A DNA stretch of 64,000 nt. Origin: DATAXP01 sp963708675 (GTDB lineage: Bacteria > Planctomycetota > Planctomycetia > Pirellulales > PNKZ01). The notes below the pieces were generated by a model, which saw only the letters and a program-made list of their open reading frames with translations, searched no databases and had not been told where the DNA came from. The stretch lies in assembly GCA_963708675.1 (NCBI GenBank), contig CAVPTO010000003.1:248001-312000 (forward strand). The letters run 5' to 3'. The position numbers were made by a program, and so were the translations under genes. The first letter of the stretch is position 1. Every line of letters begins with the position of its first letter. This document shows, piece after piece, positions 8,832 through 17,864 of the stretch.

Positions 8832-10066
8832 CGCTGTGCTTGCGTAGCGGCCGGAGGCGGCGCGATGTCGTGACTGGGTGGCGGCGTTGCCGGTGTTTCG
8901 ATGCGAACCGTCACTTGCAAGTTGATGAGTCGCGACGCGGCCTCGCGGAATTTATCGTCGATCAACACCCGCACGTCGACGACGCGCAAGTCGCCGCGGT
9001 CGGTCGGGTCGAGGCTGCGCACTTCGTTGCTCGAAACCATCGACCCGATGCGCGTGACCTCGCCCGTCAGCGCGTAACGGTCGTGCGACGTCGAGTCGAT
9101 CAATGCATCGCCCGTGACTCGGGCATGTTGATGCAGCTCGATGCGGCCGATGTCGGTCTCGTATACTTCGGCGACGGCATACATTTTTGAGACGTCGCCC
9201 ATGCGGAGGATCGGCACCTGACCGGTCGTTTCGCCCGGCTGCATGACGACCTTGAAGATGCGCCCGTTGACGGGGGCTCGCACCTGCGACATTTGCAGCT
9301 TCGTTTCGGCAAGCTTCACGGTGCGTTTGAGCGATTCAATCTGCAATGCCGCGATCATGCGATCGCGGGTCGCTTCGGCCGCGTGCAGTTTTGCCTGGGC
9401 AAGCTTCTTCTCGAAGGAGTAGTTGTCCCTCATGGTCGAAAGCGCATGCTCGGCGGCAGCGAGCTCCGTTTCGGCTTGGTCGACGGCGAGCTTTTGCTTC
9501 TCACGCTGTTGCGTCGAAACGATCGATTCGTCGAGCGCCGCCAACCGCTTCGAATCGTGTTGAGCGACTTCGAGGTTGGCTTTCAGCGCCTTGACCTTGT
9601 CCTCTTGAGTCGCGATCTCGGCCTGCCGAAGCTCGACCTGCTCGGCGTTCACCGTGGCCTCTTCGACTTGTGCGTCACCCAAGGATTTTTCGATCGGTAG
9701 TTGGTTCTCAGCCTCCGCGAGTGTCCCCTTGGCGGCCGCATATTCGAGCTGCCGCAGGTCGAAACTTTCCAAGACGGCTAGCACGTCGCCTTTACGAACG
9801 TCATCCCCCTCGGCGACTTTCAGCTCGGCCAAACGTTCGCCGGCTGGACCGCTGACTTGGATCACGCCCCCCTCGGGCTGCAACGTGCCCAAAGCCACGA
9901 CCTCGGGGAGCGCGGGGACAGGTGGCGATTTTGCATCACGGTGTCCGTTTGTGGCAACGGACGCGGTCCCCGTTGATGGCGTGTCGCTCCACCACCGTAC
10001 AGCAGCGAGACTTGCGCCTACTGAAAGTGCGATGCTCACCACCGTCAACAGCAGTGCGGTCTTCAT
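8828..10066 (-). CDS. HlyD/DevB-family periplasmic adaptor (membrane fusion protein)
   Basis: First gene of the exporter operon, 412 residues. An uncleaved N-terminal TM covers residues 4-25. A lipoyl-type half domain follows (VIQVSGPAGERLAELKVAEGD). A long coiled-coil hairpin at about 110-260 is rich in Ala, Glu, Gln and Lys (for example AAEHALSTMRDNYSFEKKL). The second lipoyl half and beta-barrel come next (MSQVRAPVNGRIFKVVMQPG), and then a Pro-rich end. This order is typical of DevB/HlyD proteins that bridge an ABC permease to a TolC channel; the matching TolC-like lipoprotein lies at 3671-5053. The gene is divergent from the UbiB-like gene, with 118 bases between starts for both promoters. 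Confidence 0.88.
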   Translation of the reverse strand: MKTALLLTVVSIALSVGASLAAVRWWSDTPSTGTASVATNGHRDAKSPPVPALPEVVALGTLQPEGGVIQVSGPAGERLAELKVAEGDDVRKGDVLAVLESFDLRQLEYAAAKGTLAEAENQLPIEKSLGDAQVEEATVNAEQVELRQAEIATQEDKVKALKANLEVAQHDSKRLAALDESIVSTQQREKQKLAVDQAETELAAAEHALSTMRDNYSFEKKLAQAKLHAAEATRDRMIAALQIESLKRTVKLAETKLQMSQVRAPVNGRIFKVVMQPGETTGQVPILRMGDVSKMYAVAEVYETDIGRIELHQHARVTGDALIDSTSHDRYALTGEVTRIGSMVSSNEVRSLDPTDRGDLRVVDVRVLIDDKFREAASRLINLQVTVRIETPATPPPSHDIAPPPAATQAQR

Positions 10067-10184
10067 GGAAGCGATGCCTCGGTGCCTCTCTCGGGCTAGG
10101 ATAGTCTAGCCGGGCGAAGTACTGCAATGAGCGCGCCGGTAACGAAGCATCTGCTTCAAGCCGCCAACATCTCGACGCGCCCAC

Positions 10185-11858
10185 ATGAAGATCACCTCGA
10201 TACCACAAATCTACCGCCATGTCGCTCGATGGCGAGAGATCTTCTCGGTGTTGAGCAAGTATGGGCTGGCCGATTGGATCAGTCGGTTGGATCTTGAGTT
10301 TGCGAAGGAATTTTTCAAGGATGCCGACGGTGAGGCCCTCGCGCGGCAACGCCACGAAACGCGTATTCGTTTGGCGCTCAACGAATTGGGCCCCACGTTC
10401 ATCAAGCTCGGGCAGATTCTCAGCACGCGCCCCGACCTGATCGGCGTGCCCCTAGCGACCGAGCTGCAGCATCTTCAGGACGAAACGCGGGCCGATTCGG
10501 GCGCGAACATCCGCGCCACGGTCGAACGCGAGCTGTCGAAGCCGATCGAGGACGTTTTCTCGGAGTTCGACGAGGTTCCTTTGGCGAGTGCTTCGATCGG
10601 CCAGGTGCATCGCGCGCGTCTTAAGACCGGCGAGTACGTGGTCGTGAAGGTTCGTCACGCCGACGTCGAAGAAAAGGTTCGCGTCGATCTCGACATTCTC
10701 GGCGGCCTGGCGTCGATGGCCGAGCAGATTCCCGAGTTCGAAATCTATCGTCCGCGCGCGACGGTGGCGGAGTTTCAACGCGCGCTGCGTCGCGAGTTCG
10801 ACTTCCTGCGAGAAGCCCGGGCTATGCAGCAGTTCGCGCAGTTCTTCGCCGAAGACGACACGATCTGCATTCCCAAAGCGTATGCCGAGTTCACGACTGC
10901 ACGCGTGCTGACGATGGAATATCTCGACGGCATCAAGCTGAGCGAGACCGACCAGTTGCGCGATGCCGGCGCCGACTTGTGCGAACTCGCACGGCGAGGC
11001 GCCGACCTGTACATGGCGATGATCTTCCGGGCCGGGCAGTACCACGCTGACCCGCATCCAGGCAACATTCTCGTCCTGCCGGGCAATCGCATCGGACTGC
11101 TCGATTTCGGCATGACCGGCCGCGTCGACGACGAGCTGCGCGAAGATCTCGAAGAGATCATTCTGTCTCTGGCCCAGCACGACGCGCGACGACTGACGTC
11201 GGTCATCGTGCGCGTCGGCGAACTTCCATCGAGCCTCGACGAGGCGGCGTTGTGCTTCGACGTGTCGGAATACATTCAACACTACACGAGCATTCCGCTT
11301 GACCAGCTCGACGTGTCGACAGCGCTGCACGAGTCAATCGAGATGATTCGCCGCTATCGCATCGCGTTGCCGTCGCGGATGGCGATGCTGATCAAGGTCG
11401 TCGTCATGCTCGAAGGGACGTCGCACAAGCTCGACCCGCGATTCAACATCATGGACGTCATTCTGCCTTATCAGCGAAGCATGATCTGGCAACGCATGTC
11501 GCCGATGCGGCGGTTGAGAAAATTTCAGCGATTCGCCTCCGATCTTGAGCGATTCGTGGAAGTGCTGCCGCGCGGAATGATCGACATTCTGCACCAGGTG
11601 CAAACGGGCAAGTTCGACGTCCATCTGGAGCACCGCGGGCTGCAACCGTCGGTGAACCGCCTGGTTTATGGCATGTTGACCAGCGCGTTGTTTTTGGGGT
11701 CGTCGCTGCTTTTGAGCCGCAATGTCCCGCCGATCATGCACTTGCCACTTTTGGGCGAGTTTTCGCTCCTAGGGGCCTTTGGATGCGGCACGAGCCTGGC
11801 GCTGGGCCTGCGGCTGATGCGGGCGATTTATAAGTCGGGTAGTTTGGACCGACGTTAG
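10185..11858 (+). CDS. ABC1/UbiB/AarF-family atypical kinase
   Basis: 557 residues. The family KxGQ extension FIKLGQILSTRPDL is near residue 72. The Ala-rich nucleotide loop LASASIGQVHRARLKTG is near 130, followed by the VVVKV lysine. The catalytic and metal motifs HADPHPGNILVLPG and LLDFGMTG are near 285-310. Two C-terminal hydrophobic segments lie at about 490-550, as in UbiB membrane tethers. UbiB proteins are ATPases needed for quinone synthesis or lipid handling; no ubi or men genes are adjacent here, so the lipid partner is open. It is a monocistronic unit by position, followed by two palindromic repeats. Confidence 0.88.
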   Translation: MKITSIPQIYRHVARWREIFSVLSKYGLADWISRLDLEFAKEFFKDADGEALARQRHETRIRLALNELGPTFIKLGQILSTRPDLIGVPLATELQHLQDETRADSGANIRATVERELSKPIEDVFSEFDEVPLASASIGQVHRARLKTGEYVVVKVRHADVEEKVRVDLDILGGLASMAEQIPEFEIYRPRATVAEFQRALRREFDFLREARAMQQFAQFFAEDDTICIPKAYAEFTTARVLTMEYLDGIKLSETDQLRDAGADLCELARRGADLYMAMIFRAGQYHADPHPGNILVLPGNRIGLLDFGMTGRVDDELREDLEEIILSLAQHDARRLTSVIVRVGELPSSLDEAALCFDVSEYIQHYTSIPLDQLDVSTALHESIEMIRRYRIALPSRMAMLIKVVVMLEGTSHKLDPRFNIMDVILPYQRSMIWQRMSPMRRLRKFQRFASDLERFVEVLPRGMIDILHQVQTGKFDVHLEHRGLQPSVNRLVYGMLTSALFLGSSLLLSRNVPPIMHLPLLGEFSLLGAFGCGTSLALGLRLMRAIYKSGSLDRR

Positions 11859-11871
11859 CGCGTCAAATTGG

Positions 11872-11893
11872 GTGGCGGGATTCATCCCGCCAC
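11872..11893. repeat. Short palindromic hairpin
   Basis: GTGGCGGGAT and ATCCCGCCAC with a two-base loop form a perfect ten-base-pair stem 14 bases after the UbiB-like stop. It lies directly before a second hairpin of a different family. No T-run follows, so it is repeat-like rather than a classical terminator. Confidence 0.6.
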
Positions 11894-11899
11894 GGCGCG

Positions 11900-11927
11900 A
11901 AGCCCACGGATAGCAATCCGTGGGCTT
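11900..11927. repeat. AAGCCCACGG-type palindrome, copy 1
   Basis: AAGCCCACGGAT (11900-11911) pairs perfectly with ATCCGTGGGCTT (11916-11927) across a four-base loop. Related palindromes occur at 31333, 35439 and 49238, with differing loop-proximal bases that stay paired. This copy lies between the UbiB-like gene and rpsU. Confidence 0.7.
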
Positions 11928-12015
11928 GTGAAACCCGACCTCCAGTCTGGACGGGAAATCGACCGAAATGTAAATTACATGCCGAGTTGGAGTCCAAACC
12001 AGTAAGGAGGATTGA

Positions 12016-12216
12016 GTGGTAAAGTTGAACGTTCGGGACCGTGAGTCGATCCAGGAGGCCGTACGTCGGTTCCGCAAGCTGGTCGAACGAAGCGGCATCA
12101 AGAAAGAAATGCGCCGCAAAGAGTACTACGAGAAGCCGAGCGAAATTCGTCGCCGCGCTCGCCTACGTGCCGAGCGTCGCTCTCGCCGAGCCGTGTTGGG
12201 CCCGGTTGCTCGATAA
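12016..12216 (+). CDS. rpsU: 30S ribosomal protein S21
   Basis: 66-residue basic protein matching bS21. It starts VKLNVRDRESIQEAVRRF, followed by the KKEMRRKEYYEKPSEIRRR region, and ends in an Arg-rich tail. It is a component of the small subunit platform that helps initiation. The GTG start at 12016 is set by an AAGGAGG Shine-Dalgarno at 12004-12010, five bases upstream. It stands alone between repeats. The ribosome-binding site itself tells us the anti-Shine-Dalgarno is conventional in this organism. Confidence 0.93.
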   Translation: MVKLNVRDRESIQEAVRRFRKLVERSGIKKEMRRKEYYEKPSEIRRRARLRAERRSRRAVLGPVAR

Positions 12217-12277
12217 TCAAACCAACATGCTGACGCGCGCTCACCACCCGTAAACGGGTACCCGGTCGCCGCTAATC

Positions 12278-12447
12278 CGAAACCCCTCTCCCTTTGGGAG
12301 AGGTGGCGGCGTAGCCGCCGGTGAGGGCGGATTGCAATAGAACGCGGTCGCTACCGTCACACGCCTCGCCGAATGAGGTGGAAAGCGATAGGCGCCACCA
12401 CGCACCCTCATCCGCCGCTTCGCGGCACCTTCTCCCAAAGGGAGAAG
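12278..12447. repeat. Palindrome-ended intergenic repeat (CTCCCTTTGGGAG type)
   Basis: The left end is CCCCTCTCCCTTTGGGAGAGG and the right end is CCTTCTCCCAAAGGGAGAAGG (each a hairpin). Between them are GGTGAGGG and CACCCTCATCCGCCG blocks and a variable centre. The same architecture recurs twice in tandem at 37930-38302. It occupies most of the gap between rpsU and the convergent pilC-like gene. No transposase is present, so it is a non-autonomous or passive repeat. Confidence 0.7.
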
Positions 12448-12455
12448 GATGACAA

Positions 12456-13658
12456 TCAGCCGCCGCCTTTGCTGAGGCTGAAGATCGGCAACATGATCGC
12501 CATGCCAATCGTGCCGATGACCGCGCCCATGACGGTGATCATCATCGGCTCGAGCGCGCTAGTCAGCCCCTTGAGTGAGGTCTCGACCTCTTGGTCGTAA
12601 TACGTGCTCACGCGTTCGAGCACGGGGCCGAGCTTGCCGGTCTGCTCGCCGGCCGAAATCATTTGCACGAGCATCGGCGGGAACAATGGATTGCCCGCCA
12701 GCGACTCGCACATCTGGCTGCCTTCCATGACTCGCTGCCCGACGTGCTGCCACAACTTCTCGTAGTTCCAATTCCCCGCGACATCGGCCGACAGCCTCAA
12801 TGCATCGAGCACCGGGATGCCGCTGCTGAGCATCGTGCCAAGCGTGCGAATGCTTCGGCTGATGACCACCTTCCGCGTCATCGGTCCCATCAGCGGAATG
12901 TTGATTTTGAACGTGTCCCACGCCTGGCGGCCGGGCTCGGTGCGCTTCGCGTAGATGAAACTCGCCACGGCCACAATGATGCCCGGGATCCACGCCCACC
13001 AATAGTTCAGCAGCACGTCGGAGACGACCATTAGAACCTTGGTCGGCACCGGTAACTTCACGCCTTTACTGGCGAACAGCGGCGTGAACTTCGGCATGAT
13101 CACGGTCAGCAAGAAGATCGTCACGCCAATGCCGAGCACGAGCATAATCATCGGATACGCCATCGCTGCGCGAACTTTTCCGCGACTTTCGAGTTCCTTG
13201 CGCAGATAGTTCGCAATGCGGTCGAGCATCGGCCCGAGCGTTCCCGTCGCCTCGCCGGCTTTGATGAGCGACACGTATGTCTTGTCGAAGTGCTTGGGAT
13301 GTCGCGACAGCGCGGTCGAAAAATCGTCGCCTTGCTCGACCGACTTGCACAGGTCGAGGAGGATGCGCTTGAGCGCTGGGTTCTGCTCTTGCGACGCGAT
13401 GCCTTCCATCGCCGTCGAAAGCGCGATGCCCGTGTCGATCATGACGGCCAACTGATTGGTGACGTACATGACCTCGGTGCGCGAGACACGCCGCGGGATC
13501 AGACTGATCGCTTCGCCGAGATCTTCCTTGATCTCCACAATCTGAAAACCGTCGCGGCGCAATTGTTGTGCGGCGTCGTCGGCCGTGGCAGCATCGATCA
13601 CGCCCGTGTGTGCGTTGCCACGTGGGTCGCGAACCTCATAGGCGAACGAAACGGTCAT
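12456..13658 (-). CDS. pilC: Type IV pilus / type II secretion inner-membrane platform protein (PilC/GspF)
   Basis: 400-residue polytopic protein, the inner membrane hub that contacts the assembly ATPase. An N-terminal FAYEVRDPRGNAHTGVIDA stretch (typical of GspF) is followed by two GspF domains, each with a cytoplasmic helical bundle: SRTEVMYVTNQLAVMIDTG near residue 60 and SRSIRTLGTMLSSGIPVLDA near 265. TM segments lie near 170-195, 215-245 and 375-395. It overlaps the stop of the pilB-like gene by four bases and is the last gene of the operon before the rpsU repeats. No separate retraction ATPase (PilT) lies nearby. Confidence 0.9.
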   Translation of the reverse strand: MTVSFAYEVRDPRGNAHTGVIDAATADDAAQQLRRDGFQIVEIKEDLGEAISLIPRRVSRTEVMYVTNQLAVMIDTGIALSTAMEGIASQEQNPALKRILLDLCKSVEQGDDFSTALSRHPKHFDKTYVSLIKAGEATGTLGPMLDRIANYLRKELESRGKVRAAMAYPMIMLVLGIGVTIFLLTVIMPKFTPLFASKGVKLPVPTKVLMVVSDVLLNYWWAWIPGIIVAVASFIYAKRTEPGRQAWDTFKINIPLMGPMTRKVVISRSIRTLGTMLSSGIPVLDALRLSADVAGNWNYEKLWQHVGQRVMEGSQMCESLAGNPLFPPMLVQMISAGEQTGKLGPVLERVSTYYDQEVETSLKGLTSALEPMMITVMGAVIGTIGMAIMLPIFSLSKGGG

Positions 13659-15403
13659 GCGACACCCCCGACGACAGGTTCCGCCGTGTCGCGAGATTCG
13701 CCAACGACGTGCAGCAGCTCTTCGACCGTGGTGATGCCTTCACGCACCTTGCGGAAGCCGTCGTAACGCAGCGTGACCATACCACGAGCATTCGCTAACT
13801 CGCGAATGCGCATGATCGACGGGTTGGCGACGATCGCGTCGCGCATCTCGTCGTCGATCGCCAGCAGTTCGTGGATGCCGATACGCCCCGAGTAGCCGGT
13901 GTTGCGGCAACGCTTGCATCCGACGCCGCGGTAATAGTGTTCGACGACATACCCCATGCGCTCGATCGCCTTGCGAACATTGCGAGGCGGCTCGTAAATC
14001 TGCCGGCACTTCGGACAGATGCGACGCACCAGCCGCTGCGCGAGAACCGCGTTCAGCGCCGCCCCGATCAGGTATGGCTCGACGCCGATGTTCACGAGCC
14101 GTGTAATCGCCGAGCACGCGTCGTTCGTGTGCAGCGTGCTGAAGACCATGTGCCCGGTGAGCGCCGCCTGAATCGCGGTGCGGGCGGTGTCCTCGTCGCG
14201 AATTTCGCCGACCATGATCACGTCGGGGTCCTGACGCAGCAGGGTTCGCAACGCCTTCGAGAACGTCAGACCGATACGTTCCTGCACCTGAAACTGGTTG
14301 ATCAGCGGCAGGTTGTATTCGATTGGGTCTTCGACCGTGCAAACGTTGTTGTCCATCGAGCTGATGGCGTTCAGCGCGGCATACAACGTCGTGCTCTTGC
14401 CGCTGCCCGTTGGCCCCGTCACCAGGCAGATGCCGTTGGGAGCGCGAACTTGCTGCTGTAGGCCGGTCAAAATGTCTTCGGCGAAGCCAAGATCTTCGAG
14501 CACCAACGACACGCTTCGCGTATCGAGCACGCGGATAACGGTCTTTTCGCCACGGTTCATCGGAAAGGTGCTGCATCGCAGGTCGATGCGACGGCCTTCG
14601 AGCAACACGTTAATGCGGCCATCTTGCGGCAGACGGCGCTCGCTAATGTCCATGCCGCCCATGATCTTGATGCGGCTCGTGACCGCGCTGAGCAAATGCA
14701 CGGGCACTTCGAGCGACTTGTACAGTCGGCCGTCGATACGATAGCGCACGCGAAGCACACGTTCGGTCGGCTCGATGTGGATATCGCTCGCGCCTTCCTT
14801 GACGGCGGTGTAGATGATGAAATTCACCAGCCGAATGACCGGCGACTGGCCGGCCGTCTCTTCGACGTTGCTGATGTCCTCGACCGCATCTTCGATGACC
14901 GTGACGTCCGGCGCTTCCGACTCGTCGATGATGTCGTCGATGACGAACACCTTCGAGTTCGGCAGCGTGGTGATCATGCGACGGATGTCTTTGGCCGTCG
15001 ACACGACCAACTGCACCCGCATGTGCGCGAGTTTCTCGACCTCTTCGACGAGAAACAGATTCGAAGGCTCGGCGACGGCGAGCGTCAGCATGTCGCCGAT
15101 AACGTACAGCGGCAGAACGAGATTCTTCTCGACGAACTCGCGCGGCAGCGTGTCCGACACCTTCGCGTCGAAGATGCGAGTCTCGAGTTTCGCGAACGGA
15201 AGGCAATATTCCTCGGCGATGCACTCGGCGATTTGCTCTTCGGTGCAGGCCTCAGTCTCGACGAGAATCTCACCCAGCAACTTGTTGACGTGGCTGGGGC
15301 GGCTTTGCTCGGCCAGCGCTTCGTCGAGCTTCTCTTGCGTGAGATAGCCCTTTTGGAGCAGCAGACTGCCCAGCTTTTTCGGCGGTGGGAAGTCGGTGCT
15401 CAT
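13655..15403 (-). CDS. pilB: Type IV pilus / type II secretion assembly ATPase (PilB/GspE)
   Basis: 582-residue hexameric AAA-like ATPase powering pseudopilus or pilus assembly. An N-terminal MshEN/GspE-N domain starts LGSLLLQKGYLTQEKLDEAL. The ATPase core has Walker A VTGPTGSGKSTTLYAAL (near 330), the Asp box, Walker B LRQDPDVIMVGEIRDEDT (near 390) and the His box ALTGHMVFSTLHTNDA (near 420). A zinc-binding tetracysteine follows: RICPKCRQIY and GVGCKRCRNTGY. It starts within the signalling/pilus operon and overlaps pilC by four bases. About 80 bases separate it from the STAS gene, so it may have its own ribosome entry. Confidence 0.93.
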   Translation of the reverse strand: MSTDFPPPKKLGSLLLQKGYLTQEKLDEALAEQSRPSHVNKLLGEILVETEACTEEQIAECIAEEYCLPFAKLETRIFDAKVSDTLPREFVEKNLVLPLYVIGDMLTLAVAEPSNLFLVEEVEKLAHMRVQLVVSTAKDIRRMITTLPNSKVFVIDDIIDESEAPDVTVIEDAVEDISNVEETAGQSPVIRLVNFIIYTAVKEGASDIHIEPTERVLRVRYRIDGRLYKSLEVPVHLLSAVTSRIKIMGGMDISERRLPQDGRINVLLEGRRIDLRCSTFPMNRGEKTVIRVLDTRSVSLVLEDLGFAEDILTGLQQQVRAPNGICLVTGPTGSGKSTTLYAALNAISSMDNNVCTVEDPIEYNLPLINQFQVQERIGLTFSKALRTLLRQDPDVIMVGEIRDEDTARTAIQAALTGHMVFSTLHTNDACSAITRLVNIGVEPYLIGAALNAVLAQRLVRRICPKCRQIYEPPRNVRKAIERMGYVVEHYYRGVGCKRCRNTGYSGRIGIHELLAIDDEMRDAIVANPSIMRIRELANARGMVTLRYDGFRKVREGITTVEELLHVVGESRDTAEPVVGGVA

Positions 15404-15483
15404 TGCTCGGTGCGCTCCGCCTCAGAGCGTGTCGGCGTTTAATGTCCGCCGTCCAGCGGTTGTCGCCGAACGGTTACCGTCGA

Positions 15484-15810
15484 TTACTGATAACTGCGAA
15501 CGGCATCGACGACGCTTTCGAAGACCTCGAAGCGTTGATCGAGCCGCGTCATTTCGAGAATCTTGCGATTGTTCGCCACCGAAGTCGCCAACTTCAAATC
15601 GCCGCCAAGCTCGCGCAAGTTGTCCTGCGAAGCGACGAGCGCCGTCAGCCCTTTGCTGTCGATCGTTTCGGTCGAATCCAGGTCGGCCACAACGTACCGC
15701 CGCTCGAGCGTGACGAAAAACGTTTCGAGATCGCCGGCCTGGTCGGTGCCGACTTCTTCGGGCGTATGGACGACAATCACGTCGCCGAATATTTCGGTGG
15801 GAAGGTTCAT
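15484..15810 (-). CDS. STAS-domain protein (anti-sigma-factor-antagonist-like)
   Basis: 108 residues, a single STAS domain: IFGDVIVVHTPEEVGTDQA, a YVVADLDSTETIDSKGLTAL segment with the Ser (near 52) at the place usually phosphorylated in SpoIIAA-type proteins, and a C-terminal helix. Such proteins relay signals by binding a kinase or partner switch. The ATG at 15808-15810 overlaps the response regulator stop as ATGA, so it is translated with that regulator and the histidine kinase. No anti-sigma kinase (RsbW type) is seen beside it. Its role in the pilus operon is inferred from position only. Confidence 0.75.
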   Translation of the reverse strand: MNLPTEIFGDVIVVHTPEEVGTDQAGDLETFFVTLERRYVVADLDSTETIDSKGLTALVASQDNLRELGGDLKLATSVANNRKILEMTRLDQRFEVFESVVDAVRSYQ

Positions 15811-16253
15811 GGCAAAAGCGGTGCAGGGTTCTGGGGCGTTTGCGACGCATCGCCGAAGGTGACGCCCATGCTCGGCGCTTCGTTCAACTTGAGCGCCGCG
15901 ATCACTTTGGCGACCAGTTCGCGCGGGCTGAACGGTTTGCCCAACACTTCGATGACGTTCCACTTTTTCGCAAGTTCTTCTTGCGAAAGCTCGAAGCCTT
16001 TGCCGGTGAGCATGAAGATCGGCAGCGTCTGCAATTCGGGAATCGAACGCACGCGCTCGATCAGTTCCAGCCCATTCATGCGCGGCATCTGGCAGTCGGT
16101 GACCAACAGGTCCGGTCGTTGCCGCTGAATCGCTTCCCAGCCGGCCAGGCCGTCGTTGGCACATTCGACTTCGAATCCGCAGGAAGTGAGTTTGAACTCG
16201 GCCGCCTTGAGGATCGTGATTTCGTCGTCGCAAAGAAGGATGCGCTTGTTCAT
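15807..16253 (-). CDS. Single-domain response regulator (CheY-like receiver)
   Basis: 148 residues: one receiver domain with acidic pair DDE at 9-11, phosphoacceptor Asp 53 (LLVTDCQMPRMNG), the Thr of IFMLTGKG near 83 and conserved Lys of EVLGKPFSP near 107. A short disordered tail (SQTPQNPAPLLP) replaces any output domain. The start is set by the ATGA overlap with the histidine kinase stop. It therefore works through protein contact, plausibly with PilB or the STAS protein, rather than by binding DNA. Confidence 0.87.
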   Translation of the reverse strand: MNKRILLCDDEITILKAAEFKLTSCGFEVECANDGLAGWEAIQRQRPDLLVTDCQMPRMNGLELIERVRSIPELQTLPIFMLTGKGFELSQEELAKKWNVIEVLGKPFSPRELVAKVIAALKLNEAPSMGVTFGDASQTPQNPAPLLP

Positions 16254-17515
16254 CGTTGCGCCTCGTGATCGCGGTTGCCGCGCCCGACCAGCGGCAACGA
16301 AACCGTAAACGTGCTTCCGACGCCCAGTTGACTGATGACTGTCAGCTTTCCGCCATGGACGTCTTCGACAATGTACTTCGCCAGCGGCAGCCCCAGGCCA
16401 GTGCCGGGCGCCATGTTTTGATCTTTCGCGACGCGATAAAACTTGCTGAAAACCTTCACGCAATCATCAGCGCTCAGGCCGACGCCGGTGTCGTCGACGT
16501 CGAAGTGCACTTCGTCGCCAACGAGTCGACTACGCAGCGTCACTTCGCCGCCCGGGGCCGTGTATTTCACCGCATTCGATAGCAGGTTGATGGCCGACTG
16601 TAGCATCATGTCGCGATCGACGAAGACGCCCAGATACAGCGGGCTCAGCTCGTGTTGCAACGCAACCTGCTTGGCTTCGGCCAGCGGTTGCACGACATGC
16701 ATCGCTTCGGAAAGGATTTCGTTCAACGGCTGCGCGTGCTTGTGAACCTTTACCACGCCCGCCTCGATGCGCGCGATGTTGAGCAGATTCTCGACGAGCC
16801 GCTGCAAACGTTCGGTCTGACCGTTGATGACGCCCAGGAACTCCTCGCGCGTCGCCTCATCGGTCGCGTCGGCCAACAGCTCGACATAAGCCTTGATGCC
16901 GCTCAGCGGGGCTTTCATCTCGTGGCTGGCAGAGGCGACGAACTCGGCGTGTTGCTTTTGCATCTGGCGCTGACGGCTGACGTCGCGCATCACGGCGACG
17001 ACGCCCTCGCCCGAGTCGTTGCCGGACTCCGATCGAGACGATCCGATCGAATTGAGCGTGACGTTGTACCAACGTCGACGGCCCTGCGCGTCTTCGATTT
17101 CGAGATCCTCGCTGCGTGTCGCATGACCACGGCGCTTGCGAGCGTCGGTGAGCAGCGACACCAGCCGTTGGCAGCGATCGATCTGCGTCAGCGCTCGCGC
17201 GGCAGTGTGATCGTGCCCCAACGACAGAAGATCTTCGGCGCTGCGATTCGTCAGCACGAGCTTGTCGTACTGGTCGACCGCGAGAATGGGTTCGGGAATG
17301 CGCGAGACGATGTCGGCCAACCGTTGTTGCTCGGAGATCGCGCGACGGTAACGCACTTCGAGCGAAGCGCGCGTATCTTCCGAATCGACCAGCCGCGCCG
17401 CTTGCGCCGCCAACACCTCGTGCAGTCTCGCGATCACGCCACGGAACGGCGAATCGTCGGGCAGCGGCTCGTAAACCTCTTCGATGGCAGCGGTGTCTTC
17501 CGATCCGCTTTCCAT
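16250..17515 (-). CDS. PAS-containing sensor histidine kinase; likely missing its membrane anchor through a frameshift
   Basis: 421 residues as annotated. A helical linker is followed by a PAS domain at about 65-185 (RIPEPILAVDQYDKLVL), then dimerisation and phosphoacceptor helix ASASHEMKAPLSGIKAY with His 198, N-box LLSNAVKYT, G1 DTGVGLS and G2 GTGLGLPLAKYIVEDVHGG. This is the PhoR/WalK type. Upstream of the start, the same frame continues sensibly (RKIEAICAMESG) and joins, after a +1 phase change near 17575, a frame with two TM helices starting at 17753. The natural protein is probably about 500 residues and membrane-bound. It is coupled to the response regulator by ATGA. Confidence 0.85.
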   Translation of the reverse strand: MESGSEDTAAIEEVYEPLPDDSPFRGVIARLHEVLAAQAARLVDSEDTRASLEVRYRRAISEQQRLADIVSRIPEPILAVDQYDKLVLTNRSAEDLLSLGHDHTAARALTQIDRCQRLVSLLTDARKRRGHATRSEDLEIEDAQGRRRWYNVTLNSIGSSRSESGNDSGEGVVAVMRDVSRQRQMQKQHAEFVASASHEMKAPLSGIKAYVELLADATDEATREEFLGVINGQTERLQRLVENLLNIARIEAGVVKVHKHAQPLNEILSEAMHVVQPLAEAKQVALQHELSPLYLGVFVDRDMMLQSAINLLSNAVKYTAPGGEVTLRSRLVGDEVHFDVDDTGVGLSADDCVKVFSKFYRVAKDQNMAPGTGLGLPLAKYIVEDVHGGKLTVISQLGVGSTFTVSLPLVGRGNRDHEAQR

Positions 17516-17572
17516 GGCGCAGATCGCTTCGATCTTGCGGCACGTTGCGAGTTCGCGACGTCGCAGTGCGCG

Positions 17573-17753
17573 GCGCCTCGAGCACGACGAGGCCGCCGGC
17601 GACCATCACGGCCGAAAGCAGCATCGCTGCGCGCGCCGCAAAGGTCGGGTGCGTAAGCCCGATCGCGGCGAGCGAGAGCACACCGAGTGCCGCGACTGCG
17701 ATCGCGGCGGCGCTCTGCGCCGGCGTCATGTTGAGGGTGCGAAAATGATTCAT
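17573..17753 (-). other. Probable N-terminal two-TM anchor of the histidine kinase, in a shifted frame
   Basis: Reading from ATG 17753-17751 gives MNHFRTLNMTPAQSAAAIAV, then two hydrophobic stretches, AALGVLSLAAIGLTH and AAMLLSAVMVAGGLVVLEA. After that the frame becomes Arg-rich and meaningless, while the kinase frame, displaced by one base, continues as a plausible ALRRRELATCRKIEAICAME linker. Dropping one base near GAGGCGCC (17571-17578) fuses the two into a classic two-TM sensor kinase. Confidence 0.6.
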
Positions 17754-17864
17754 CGTCACAACGTTAGCTCGCGGCGTAACGACGGGACTGAGATGGACCA
17801 AAATCTCAAGTTTTCCCGGTCGCCGCTTGCCCCCGCGCCGCCCCCCGGTAGCGCGGGAAGCAAG

